A DNA stretch of 17,988 nucleotides from CAZSAT01 sp964604675 (GTDB taxonomy: Bacteria; Myxococcota_A; UBA796; CAJQPC01), in assembly GCA_964604675.1 (NCBI GenBank), contig CAZSAT010000136.1, positions 1-17,988 of the forward strand, given 5' to 3'. This document shows, in pieces, positions 6,517 to 14,089 of the stretch; positions within the stretch are counted from its first letter, which is position 1; every line of letters starts with the position of its first letter. The notes below the pieces were generated by a model, which saw only the letters and a list, made by a program, of their open reading frames with translations, searched no databases and was not told the origin of the DNA. The position numbers were made by a program, and so were the translations under genes.

Positions 6517-7537
6517 ATTATTTTGGGGGCTGCTGCCAATGCTGCTGGGTTTGATGATTCCCATAACCAGCGCCTATGCAATCGCGCAGCCTGATAACAG
6601 TGATTTGATTACCGGCGTTTCTGCATTTACCAATACGCTGGAAAAAGGCGATCTGCTGGTGCTGACTGAATACGATATCCAATACGCAACCATACCTACT
6701 GATTTCATGGCGGATGAAGCATTTTTTGTGCAGCTGCTAGATGGCACTGACGTTATAGCAATGAACCGGCCATACCCGTTCAACCAATCTGGGTTCAACC
6801 AGGGTGTAGCAAGTGTGTATCTGAGCGCAGCACAAACCTTGGAAAAGGGTTTGACCAATAGTGACGGGGACTGGGCTAGCTGGGGGCCAACAACCTTTAC
6901 CAGCCGCATCATAGGCAACCCAGTCGTATGGTCAACTATTCCGGCAGATACACAAAGTTTGACTAGCACCGCGTTCACTGCAGATCAGCTGGCCAATACC
7001 AATGAAGTGGCATTAGCTAACAAGGTTATGGACATTGCACGCGATCTTGAAGCGGCATGGGCCGTGACCATGATAAGCAGTGACCCTGATGTATTGAGCG
7101 ATACGGGTGCGCAGTATTTCCCGCTGGCAATTCCTGAGCTATTCAGGATGGTTGCCGGCATACAGCTGATTAGCTCACTGCCTGCCACGTTCCCAACCCC
7201 AGTGCCACTGCCAGGGCAGTTTGCTACCAATTCGCAGGACAGGTACGCAGACACGGTATGGATTCAAGGCGGCTTTGATTCGTTATCGCAGGATATGGGC
7301 ATTGGTTCAGTCGCGCTGCGTGCCATATTCATGATTGTCATATTCATGGTTGTAGTCGGCTTTGCTGCCTATCACATGGGAACGCTGGGCGGGTTGCTGG
7401 GTTTTGTCGGTGTATTCGTTATAGGCATGCCGCTGTTCGTATCGCAAGGTTTCCTGCCGTGGGCTGCTTCGATATTGCTGGCGGTTGTGGTCACCTTGCT
7501 GGGCTTTATGAAAATTACGGGGCGGTTGGACATATGA
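6503..7537 (+). CDS. Secreted surface protein with C-terminal three-helix anchor, 344 aa
   Basis: A clear signal peptide (residues 1-26, cleavage after SAYA) precedes an exposed domain of about 240 residues, rich in Thr, Asn and Phe. Three hydrophobic helices follow in the last ~75 residues (about 270-340), ending in ITGRLDI. No catalytic motif is recognised. The plan (secreted head, membrane-bundle tail) fits a virion spike or adsorption protein and is shared with the next gene. The ATG at 6503 has a GGGGG site about 6 nt upstream and overlaps the O-antigen-ligase-like gene by 14 nt. Its stop overlaps the next start (ATGA). Confidence 0.65.
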   Translation: MRVPRLFWGLLPMLLGLMIPITSAYAIAQPDNSDLITGVSAFTNTLEKGDLLVLTEYDIQYATIPTDFMADEAFFVQLLDGTDVIAMNRPYPFNQSGFNQGVASVYLSAAQTLEKGLTNSDGDWASWGPTTFTSRIIGNPVVWSTIPADTQSLTSTAFTADQLANTNEVALANKVMDIARDLEAAWAVTMISSDPDVLSDTGAQYFPLAIPELFRMVAGIQLISSLPATFPTPVPLPGQFATNSQDRYADTVWIQGGFDSLSQDMGIGSVALRAIFMIVIFMVVVGFAAYHMGTLGGLLGFVGVFVIGMPLFVSQGFLPWAASILLAVVVTLLGFMKITGRLDI

Positions 7538-9435
7538 AATGGTCTAAACGTAAAGAACGCACCATTATGGCTTTAGTGCTAGCTAGCATGCTGACGATCA
7601 TTGCCGGTTCAATGATTGCCACTGCATACACCAGCGCAAATCATTATCCGAACCGCGTGCCGGTATCAGTCAAGAACACAACCGGCAGCACATACACGGG
7701 TTTGGCATGCGCTGAAGTTAATGCACAATCGCTAATTGATGGCAATTTTATGAACACGGATGCCAGTGACTACAGGGTTCAGCAGGGCACCACGTTTCCG
7801 GTTGCCAGCTTTTTGACTGCAACTGATACAAGTGATGCATGCGCGTGGCTGCCCATGACGGCTTTGGCTAATAACTTCACGTCAGATTTCAATCTGCGCA
7901 TGGGCATTACAACCGCGCCTATGGATATGGTCGGCGTATTCGGGCGGGCAGCTGACATAGCAACGGTTGCATATGATTCGAGCCTAAATCCATCAAACCA
8001 GCTGCACATTAAAGCTAGCAGCGTAACCGTGACCAATGGCAGTTCTACCCACATTGTGAGTTTGGGTACTGCGTACACAATGGGCATCAACAGCAGCGGG
8101 TATGCGTTTGCTGACATGAATACCGAAAGCAGCACAACGCCGGTCGATCAGGACCAGCAGGATACCGAACAAAATTTGAGCGCATCAGGTGATATTCTCG
8201 GCCAAACTTTCACAACGGGCGACTCCTTAAACGTCACTAGCATTGATATATATGTACGCTATATCAGCGGCAGTGGTACGCAATTCATCGTTGGTATCTA
8301 CAGTGTGGATGGCGGTGGCGCACCACTAGCATCAGGTTTGGTGGGCAGCACGGCACCTATTGATCTGGGGACAAGCGGCACGTTCAGTTACAAAACTGCC
8401 ACATTCAGCCCAGCAATATCATTAAGTGCTAGCACGCAATACGGTGTTGCAATCACTAATAACAATGCTGGGGATTCGGTAAACCGCTGGGGCTATGAGA
8501 ATTCCAACGTGCTAGCAGGGGGCGCACTCACGTACGATACCAGCCCAAGTGGGGGCACTTGGTCTGGTGCTATGGACGTGGTCAACACTGCACGCGATAG
8601 AACATTTAGGGTTAATTCAGTAACAACCGGCCAAATGACCATTGTAGGTTCAACCAGTTTGACTGATGAACTGCCCCATGATCTGCAATTGGATTTTGCA
8701 TCAAATAGAGCAACCTTGAGTGTTGATGGCGTTAGCATTGGCAGTGCAACCAGCAGCGTGGGTATGACCACGGTTTCAGCACCATTGGTGATTGCCAGTC
8801 GTTCCAGCGATGGCATACGCAGTTTAAGGCGTATCGAAGTGGGGACAAGCAGCAATGATGCTGACAATGCGGTTGATTTGAGCTTTACCCCGCTGACGCT
8901 GACTAAAACGCAATCTGGTGCAGCTGCTAACAATCATAGGTGGGTTTATTCCATTCTTGATGAATCAGGCAACGGCAGAACAGCCAGCATTACGTTGAAC
9001 AGCAATGCCACCACGGTGGCCGCAACGCTAGAACCGTTAGTAACCAATAACAACGTGGCACCACGGGTAGGGGAAACAACCCCCGATCCGTGGGGCACTT
9101 CATTTGGCGGTTCGGTTGCCAGCCCCGTTGCTGATGCGTTTACCAAAACCGATACCTACCGGTGGCCCATGTCCGTGATTCAGCCATCATTTGAAGCGGG
9201 CGGGCTGCCATTGCAGCTAGGTGCAGCCATCATAGCCGCAACGCTCGCATTATTCATGGGCGGTGCAGCGTTGTTATTGTCGCGCATACCGGCAGTGGGC
9301 ATGGTGGCTGCAATGCTTACAGCTGGCATTGTTGTGAGCTTGTCACCGCTGCCCAATGTCATATTGGTCATGATGGCGGTGTTAGGTATAAGTGTCAGCT
9401 TCCTAGTACCACGTTTCTGGGAGAGTAGCGCATGA
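7534..9435 (+). CDS. Large secreted spike-like protein with beta-rich domains, 633 aa
   Basis: I start the gene at the ATG of the ATGA overlap (7534), because MKWSKRKERTIM begins a classic signal peptide ending near TAYTSA; the frame is open to 7459, but the extension would spoil this. The exposed part is very rich in Ser, Thr, Gly and Asn. Residues about 210-363 resemble a 'choice-of-anchor'/beta-sandwich domain (GQTFTTGDSL, SIDIYV, GIYSV, STQYGVAI). Residues about 364-460 resemble a LamG-like repeat (LQLDFASNRATLSVDGVSIG). The last ~75 residues form three membrane helices. This looks like the main receptor-binding spike or adhesin and the best candidate for glycosylation by the two upstream enzymes. 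Confidence 0.65.
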   Translation: MKWSKRKERTIMALVLASMLTIIAGSMIATAYTSANHYPNRVPVSVKNTTGSTYTGLACAEVNAQSLIDGNFMNTDASDYRVQQGTTFPVASFLTATDTSDACAWLPMTALANNFTSDFNLRMGITTAPMDMVGVFGRAADIATVAYDSSLNPSNQLHIKASSVTVTNGSSTHIVSLGTAYTMGINSSGYAFADMNTESSTTPVDQDQQDTEQNLSASGDILGQTFTTGDSLNVTSIDIYVRYISGSGTQFIVGIYSVDGGGAPLASGLVGSTAPIDLGTSGTFSYKTATFSPAISLSASTQYGVAITNNNAGDSVNRWGYENSNVLAGGALTYDTSPSGGTWSGAMDVVNTARDRTFRVNSVTTGQMTIVGSTSLTDELPHDLQLDFASNRATLSVDGVSIGSATSSVGMTTVSAPLVIASRSSDGIRSLRRIEVGTSSNDADNAVDLSFTPLTLTKTQSGAAANNHRWVYSILDESGNGRTASITLNSNATTVAATLEPLVTNNNVAPRVGETTPDPWGTSFGGSVASPVADAFTKTDTYRWPMSVIQPSFEAGGLPLQLGAAIIAATLALFMGGAALLLSRIPAVGMVAAMLTAGIVVSLSPLPNVILVMMAVLGISVSFLVPRFWESSA

Positions 9436-9779
9436 CAAGTAAATCTTGGGTTTTCTTCTTTAGTACGCTGGCAATTTTCACATTCTGGGGCAATGTGGGT
9501 GATGCAGTGTTCATAACGGCCAGCGATGGCGTGACCATGAACAATGCAACCGCGTGGAATGTTGACCAGATCAGCCAGGGCGGTGGCTTTGTAGGTTCAA
9601 TGCGTATTGTCATCAGTTTCTTTACAACCACGCTGCCAAACTGGGCCACCTTTAATTACAACTTCCTGCAGGATGGCAATTTGCAGCTGGTGCGCTGGGC
9701 ACTTGTCACCATATTCGGGGGCACGTTTGTCATCATGCTAAGCATGTCATTCATTGGCATATTAAGGAGGAACTTCTAA
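9432..9779 (+). CDS. Small two-helix membrane protein, 115 aa
   Basis: The N-terminus is hydrophobic and aromatic (WVFFFSTLAIFTFWG, about 6-20) and works as a signal anchor or uncleaved signal. A polar middle (about 22-80) and a second helix (about 87-110) ending in a basic tail (GILRRNF) follow. No family is recognised. The ATG overlaps the TGA of the spike-like gene, and its own TAA overlaps the next ATG (TAATG). It probably sits in the membrane with the spike proteins as an accessory structural or assembly factor. Confidence 0.65.
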   Translation: MTSKSWVFFFSTLAIFTFWGNVGDAVFITASDGVTMNNATAWNVDQISQGGGFVGSMRIVISFFTTTLPNWATFNYNFLQDGNLQLVRWALVTIFGGTFVIMLSMSFIGILRRNF

Positions 9780-11848
9780 TGGCAGATGTACGCATATTTG
9801 CACCAGGATCAGCCGGCAAATTGGAAACTTCAGAATTAACAAAACAGATACGCGATGCAAAACGCCGCAATGACCAGTCGAAGTTTATTGAACTAAGCCG
9901 GCGTTTAGTCGAAGCACAGAAAAGGGAACGCCAGCAAGCTACAAGGCAATCACGCCAAAGCATAGAAACCGGCTTTAAGCAAACCATAGCCGCTATGGAA
10001 CCACGCAAAGCACCACCAGCAGCAGCAGCACTGGAACGGCAGGCAAATGAGTTACGCAAGGCACGGGACCAGGCGCAAAAAGAGGGCAATTTACGAAAGT
10101 TTCAGCAGCTAGCAAAAGCACAACGGCAGGCAGCTGAGGAACTAAGCAAAGTTACTACCAAGCGCGAATCGCAACTGATAATACCGAATGCGAAAAAAGT
10201 AGCTGCCAGCGTTACGCCAGGGTTATGGCTGAAAGACTGGCACAAAATGTCTGATGCGCAGCGCAGCGCGAATATGGCAATGGATATGCTGATAATAGTG
10301 CCACTGCTGGGTAGTACAGCCAGAAGTTTAAATAAAGGTACTGTACTATCGCTAGCCAACCGCGCTGACAAATTGGCGGTCAAATCTCCAGCTGATGCAA
10401 AAAAAGTGATTGCAGGGCGTGCCAATTTCCTGCGCAGTAACGCTGATGGCGTAGCCAATCTGGGCAACTTGGCTAAGGGGTTAGCACCAAACGCACCCCA
10501 AATGGCAACTAAGGCACCGGTCAAACCAGTACCAAAGCGCACGCCGAAAAAAGATACAAAAAAAGCACCGCCTAAAAAAGACAAAAAAACCGATAAGAAA
10601 AAAAGAGATAAGCGCGACAAACGCGCGGCAGATACTGAAGCACTATTCAGGGATATAAAAAAATACCTAGATAAGAAAACACGCGTCAAAACCCGTAAAG
10701 CACGATTCAAAAAAGCAGCTGAAGCAGCACGAAAAAAACGCGCGGCAGCAGCCAAACTAGCAGCTGATGCAAAAAAAGCAGCTGCGATCAAAGCCAAACG
10801 AGATAGGGCACGCGCACTAGCTAAAGCAAGACGGGCAGCAGCGCAGCAAAAAGCAGCTGAAGCAAAGGCAAGGGAAGCAGCAAAAGAACGCGCCCGCAAA
10901 CAAAAAGAAACAGCACGAGAAAAAGCAGCTGAAGCCGATAAAGCCAAAGCGCAGGCAAAAGCCGAAGCAGCAAAAGAACGCGCCCGCAAACAAAAAGAAA
11001 CAGCACGAGAAAGAGCAGCTGAAGCCGATAAAGCCAAAGCGCAGGCAAAAGCCGAATCAGCACGCAGAACGCGTGAAAGTGAAACCGGAACCGGCGAAAA
11101 AACGAAACCGAATGGAAAACCAGGCATCAATCGAAAACCAACGCCCGCAGGCAAAACTGGCGGGAAAACTGGCGGCAAAACTGGCACGCGTTCGCGACCT
11201 GATACCAGCACCCGTATTGCACCGCGCCAAGATACGAAAAGGAAAACAAAGCCAATTCCAGCATGGCAGACTAGAGAACCTGATCCAGCAGCAACGCCAG
11301 GAACTAAACCAGCAATACAGGAAAAAACAAGGCTGCGACCAGCTGAATCAATGAAAGTGCAGCCACGGCCAAAACCGGCACCATCAGCCGAAAAACTAGA
11401 ACCAGCAAAGCAACCGCCACCTAAAAGCGATGGCGTGCCACCTAGGAAAAAAACCGTAAAGGATGATCCGCCACCGCCAAAAAGCAAACCGCCTTTGAGA
11501 ACGCGATCAACGGTTACCCCAAAGCCGAAACCAGCCAAAAAGAAATTCCGACTGCCTGGCAAAGATACTGACGTTAGGATCAGGGCAGGCAAATACCCTG
11601 ACAAAGTTACGTTTGTTGATGGATTCACGCGCTGGTTTGTTGATCTAAGTGACGGCAAATCGCGTGCCATACGTGCTAGCAAATCAGGCAAACCGCGCCA
11701 GACATTTAAAGTGCTGACGGCCAGCAGCCGCAAACCTGATGCACGCCGCATACCGCTGGGGGTTGTTGCAATGGTCATTTCAAATGACGGGGTTCGATTC
11801 CGGCGCAGGCGGCAGGGAGCTACTAGGGTATTCAAAAGGAGAAAATAA
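9779..11848 (+). CDS. Very basic Lys/Ala/Pro-rich protein, 689 aa
   Basis: The N-terminal ~140 residues are predicted helical and highly charged. A moderately hydrophobic patch follows (MAMDMLIIVPLLGS, near 165-180), then a Lys/Ala/Arg/Glu-rich probable coiled coil or single helix (about 255-430) containing a 30-residue tandem duplication. A disordered Pro/Lys/Thr-rich region (about 430-595) and a compact C-terminal domain (about 595-689, GFTRWFVDLSDG, then RRRRQG and KRRK) complete it. The strong net positive charge and histone-H1-like composition suggest binding or condensing DNA, or bridging genome and envelope; no enzymatic motif is visible. It has the best ribosome site of the window (AAGGAGG). 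A long open frame on the opposite strand is a codon-bias shadow. Confidence 0.7.
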   Translation: MADVRIFAPGSAGKLETSELTKQIRDAKRRNDQSKFIELSRRLVEAQKRERQQATRQSRQSIETGFKQTIAAMEPRKAPPAAAALERQANELRKARDQAQKEGNLRKFQQLAKAQRQAAEELSKVTTKRESQLIIPNAKKVAASVTPGLWLKDWHKMSDAQRSANMAMDMLIIVPLLGSTARSLNKGTVLSLANRADKLAVKSPADAKKVIAGRANFLRSNADGVANLGNLAKGLAPNAPQMATKAPVKPVPKRTPKKDTKKAPPKKDKKTDKKKRDKRDKRAADTEALFRDIKKYLDKKTRVKTRKARFKKAAEAARKKRAAAAKLAADAKKAAAIKAKRDRARALAKARRAAAQQKAAEAKAREAAKERARKQKETAREKAAEADKAKAQAKAEAAKERARKQKETARERAAEADKAKAQAKAESARRTRESETGTGEKTKPNGKPGINRKPTPAGKTGGKTGGKTGTRSRPDTSTRIAPRQDTKRKTKPIPAWQTREPDPAATPGTKPAIQEKTRLRPAESMKVQPRPKPAPSAEKLEPAKQPPPKSDGVPPRKKTVKDDPPPPKSKPPLRTRSTVTPKPKPAKKKFRLPGKDTDVRIRAGKYPDKVTFVDGFTRWFVDLSDGKSRAIRASKSGKPRQTFKVLTASSRKPDARRIPLGVVAMVISNDGVRFRRRRQGATRVFKRRK
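10874..11053 (+). repeat. Tandem duplication, 2 x 90 bp, in the basic protein gene
   Basis: Copies at 10874-10963 and 10964-11053 differ at one base (AAA to AGA, Lys to Arg). Each codes 30 residues of the helical region (motifs AAKERARKQK, ETARE, AAEADKAKAQAKA). Near-identity at the DNA level indicates a recent duplication, so the length of this helix may vary between related elements. Confidence 0.9.
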
Positions 11849-11851
11849 AAA

Positions 11852-11881
11852 TGGGCCGGCGATGGGAGTACAACCGGCCCA
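11852..11881 (+). terminator. Hairpin after the virion operon, possible terminator
   Basis: TGGGCCGG at 11852-11859 pairs perfectly with CCGGCCCA at 11874-11881 around a 14-nt loop, 3 nt after the stop codon of the 689-aa gene. It is the only strong GC hairpin at the end of the operon. No T-run follows, so it may be a factor-assisted terminator or an mRNA-stabilising stem rather than a classical intrinsic terminator. Confidence 0.5.
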
Positions 11882-11953
11882 CGTAAGCACGACTGGTAAT
11901 GCTTACAAAATTAACTATGAACTGATTAGAGAAATATTCAAGGGGGTGAAAAC

Positions 11954-11976
11954 GTGTACTAATTTATGTACTAATT
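11954..11976 (+). repeat. 23-bp direct repeat, copy 1
   Basis: This is an exact 23-bp match to 12167-12189. Each copy is itself built from two TGTACTAATT units 13 bp apart, so four units occur in all. It is a candidate arm-type integrase site or iteron. Confidence 0.8.
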
Positions 11977-11993
11977 CGTTTTTTCTCACCTTT

Positions 11994-12029
11994 ATTGCAC
12001 TAGATTGCACTGAATTGCACTGGATGCAC
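11994..12029 (+). repeat. Helically phased ATTGCAC repeats
   Basis: ATTGCAC occurs at 11994, 12004 and 12014, exactly 10 bp apart, with a degenerate fourth unit (ATGCAC) at 12024. Spacing of about one helical turn puts all units on the same face of the DNA, as expected for cooperative binding of a protein. Confidence 0.75.
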
Positions 12030-12166
12030 CATACACATGGTCGTTATCTGATGGAGAGCAAAAAAAATAGAGGTAAAATTGACCTAAAACTATATAATAT
12101 GCCCATCACCGTCAATTATTCTCTCCAAGTCTATAGACTGCTTCGTAGTCATTTAGCCCCCCCTAT

Positions 12167-12189
12167 GTGTACTAATTTATGTACTAATT
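12167..12189 (+). repeat. 23-bp direct repeat, copy 2
   Basis: This is identical to 11954-11976 and starts 213 bp downstream of it in the same orientation. The third TGTACTAATT-like period continues slightly further (ATTTATGTT). Confidence 0.8.
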
Positions 12190-12253
12190 TATGTTGTATG
12201 CAACATTTCAATGTGATACAGTCATAATAATTTCGCGATGGGAGTCGTAAATT

Positions 12254-13609
12254 ATGGTACATAATAGGCGGATTAGAACACGAAACACGCACTGGGGGCA
12301 AGGTACATTCCTAGAAGATAGCAACAAAGGTTACTGCCTATTCAAATGGGCAGAATTTCCAACTGGCAAAAAGCGTTTCCGTGGCCAGTGGGCTGAAACT
12401 AAAGAACTGGCGTATGCGTCATGGGAAATTGAACGCAAACGCCGCATGCTAGATGGTGGTGAAGCAGGCAACAAAAATGAAACCCTGGCTGAAGCCAGCC
12501 TGCGTTATGCCCGTGAGGATAGAACTAGAAACCAGCTTAGCCCCAGTACATTGCAAACCCATGATAACTATGCCAGCAAACTCGCAGCTGCATTTCCCAA
12601 ACTCAAATTGCGTGACGTTACAGTAAGCATTGCAAATACGTACCGCACCATGCTGCATAAGGAAAACTTAAAGAATCGCACCATAGATCAAACTATGTGG
12701 TGGCTGATGGACGTCATGCGCCGCGCACGTATGAACGGTCTAGTGCTGGTCAACCCGTTCAGCGCCAGCGAAATGGGCCAGATCGCATATAAGAAACTTT
12801 TCAGCAGCCCACGCGAAAAACACCCATTGCTTTATTACACTGACGCAGAAATAAACATGATCGTGAATGAAGTGCCAAAAGATGCCCAGCAAAATTTCGG
12901 AGTGGGGGCAGGCGCACGCCAGCTGTATAAAAGTGGCGAATATCATACGGATGTTTACCATTCACGCATGCGCCAAGTAGGGTTTCTGGCTGGTTTGCGG
13001 GTAGGGGAAATATGCGCACTGCAATGGAAGCACATAACCTTTATGCAAAACGGGCAACTTGGCTACATCAAGGTTGAACAAAAAGTAAACTCCAAAGCAG
13101 CCAATACCATAGACCGGCCAAAGGGAGATAAGGGGCCAGCATATGTTTACTTTGGCCCTGAACTTAATCAGGTATTCCTAGATCAGAAAAACGCATGGCG
13201 CATAGACCGCATGCGCTGCAACCATGTAGATGATTGGGCACTCCATCCCAAAGCCGAAAAAATCCTAGAAATGCTCAGGCTGCGGCCTCAGACTGATGGC
13301 GATATACCGCCTGAGGGTTTCGTATTCCCAACGCGCATGGGCGCACCACGCATACCGCATCAGCTGGAAGATTATGCACGCGCCCAGGATAAGCGGCTAG
13401 GCATTTATATCAAGGGCAGAAATACCCACGGCGGGCGCAGATCATATGCAACCAAAATCATAGGCCATATGCCAATACAATTTGTGAGTCGGCAATTGCG
13501 CCATGAACCAGGTCAAGAACAAATGCTTTTAGATCGCTATGCAGATTTGAACACTGACGAAAATAATAAAACCCTGATGGGCTATATGCAGAAAATTCAA
13601 GGGCTATAA
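12254..13609 (+). CDS. int: Tyrosine recombinase (integrase), 451 aa
   Basis: Residues about 12-65 look like an arm-site-binding N-terminal domain (WGQGTFLED, then a Trp-rich segment). Residues about 75-170 form the helical core-binding domain, and about 190-440 the catalytic domain. The active-site set is visible: Arg249 (GLRVGE), a hairpin lysine (Lys290 or Lys293), His392-x-x-Arg395 (HGGRR), His417 (RHEPG) and the nucleophile Tyr429 (DRYAD). It would integrate and, with an excisionase, excise the element. The ATG at 12254 has GGGAG about 9 nt upstream. The repeat-rich region just before it is the likely attachment site. The gene ends 6 nt inside a convergent regulator gene. Confidence 0.93.
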   Translation: MVHNRRIRTRNTHWGQGTFLEDSNKGYCLFKWAEFPTGKKRFRGQWAETKELAYASWEIERKRRMLDGGEAGNKNETLAEASLRYAREDRTRNQLSPSTLQTHDNYASKLAAAFPKLKLRDVTVSIANTYRTMLHKENLKNRTIDQTMWWLMDVMRRARMNGLVLVNPFSASEMGQIAYKKLFSSPREKHPLLYYTDAEINMIVNEVPKDAQQNFGVGAGARQLYKSGEYHTDVYHSRMRQVGFLAGLRVGEICALQWKHITFMQNGQLGYIKVEQKVNSKAANTIDRPKGDKGPAYVYFGPELNQVFLDQKNAWRIDRMRCNHVDDWALHPKAEKILEMLRLRPQTDGDIPPEGFVFPTRMGAPRIPHQLEDYARAQDKRLGIYIKGRNTHGGRRSYATKIIGHMPIQFVSRQLRHEPGQEQMLLDRYADLNTDENNKTLMGYMQKIQGL

Positions 13610-13864
13610 CTCAGGGCGGTTAGCAGCTTCAATGAGCGATGCCCGTGCCATCTTACCTAGTTTGAGCGCATGGGCAATTGCTTTAATAGAACTGATATGC
13701 GGGGTGTAATAGCCGCGTTCGATCTGGCTCAATGAACCAGCTGCAACGCCTGAAGCCGCACTTAGTTGGCGCAAACTCATATTGGCATGCACTCTATGCG
13801 TACGTATAAGCAAACCAATCAGGCTGGATGCGTTTTGATCTGCCGCCGTTTTTCCATTCCGCAT
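13604..13864 (-). CDS. XRE-family helix-turn-helix regulator, 86 aa
   Basis: Residues about 17-75 are a Cro/CI-type domain: GLLIRTHRVHANMSLRQLSAASGVAAGSL as helices 1-3 in outline, then SQIERGYYTPHISSIKAIAHAL. It is short and carries only a small tail, so it acts probably as a Cro-like DNA-binding protein. The ATG at 13864 has a GATGGGA site upstream. It overlaps the end of a small upstream frame by 46 nt and the convergent integrase by 6 nt. It likely binds the operators near 14012-14039 as part of a lysis/lysogeny-type switch. Confidence 0.85.
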   Translation of the reverse strand: MRNGKTAADQNASSLIGLLIRTHRVHANMSLRQLSAASGVAAGSLSQIERGYYTPHISSIKAIAHALKLGKMARASLIEAANRPEL

Positions 13865-13998
13865 ATTATCCCATCTATTATTTCAGATTCTGCAGTCGTT
13901 AGTTCATAGGCTTCAGTATGGCGCATATTACTACCCATCACCACCAGTTTGCGTACTGGGTAATTGAAAAGCATCACTACATTTTCGTCATTTGCCAT
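13819..13998 (-). CDS. Small regulator-tail-like ORF, 59 aa
   Basis: The frame is open to 14142, but that would cross the operator region. The ATG at 13998 (MANDENVVML) lies just downstream of it and is the likelier start, although its ribosome site is weak. The C-terminal half (AYELTTAESEIIDGII) resembles the segment after the HTH in the two neighbouring regulators (LDDTEAEIID and LSTDESKLIE). It may be a detached or degenerate regulator domain, or a small antirepressor-like protein. The 46-nt overlap with the following HTH gene and the weak start keep confidence low. Confidence 0.4.
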   Translation of the reverse strand: MANDENVVMLFNYPVRKLVVMGSNMRHTEAYELTTAESEIIDGIICGMEKRRQIKTHPA

Positions 13999-14011
13999 AC
14001 TAGTCACTAAA

Positions 14012-14043
14012 TGTATACCAATCTGGTACACAATGTGTATACT
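14012..14043. promoter_or_regulatory. Operator cluster and divergent promoter
   Basis: Three related half-sites sit side by side: TGTATACC and GGTACACA (an inverted pair around AATCT, 14012-14032, one mismatch), then TACACA-A-TGTGTA (14027-14039), sharing the middle half-site. A consensus-like -10, TATACT, overlaps at 14038-14043 and would serve the plus-strand regulator at 14090; I see no good -35, as is common for regulated promoters. Binding of a dimeric regulator here could control both diverging genes. Confidence 0.6.
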
Positions 14044-14089
14044 ACCCAAGCTGAGTAAATACACGTCATATTTAATGGGAGAATATAAC

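Larger units (their letters stand above)
11882..12253. promoter_or_regulatory. Repeat-rich non-coding region upstream of the integrase (attP- or iteron-like)
   Basis: I see no convincing gene in these ~370 bp. They hold two copies of a 23-bp direct repeat, a set of 10-bp-spaced ATTGCAC repeats, a 12-bp palindrome AGTCTATAGACT (12128-12139), a run of seven C (12157-12163) and the AT-rich leader of the integrase with GATGGGAG as ribosome site. Paired arm-like repeats around a central palindrome, directly before a tyrosine integrase with an N-terminal DNA-binding domain, is the usual layout of an attP site. Replication iterons are the alternative. Confidence 0.45.

Noticed and set aside
10102..11835. 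577-aa minus-strand frame rich in Ala/Ser/Leu/Phe
   Set aside because: It is the antisense shadow of the Lys/Ala-rich gene, where codon bias removes stops; the plus strand has the perfect ribosome site and operon position.
11954..12189. CRISPR array
   Set aside because: Only two repeat copies with a 190-bp interval and no cas genes.
11739..12227. 162-aa plus-strand frame across the end of the basic-protein gene into the intergenic region
   Set aside because: It starts inside another gene, and its repeated CTNLCTN segments come from the 23-bp DNA repeats; no ribosome site or coding character.
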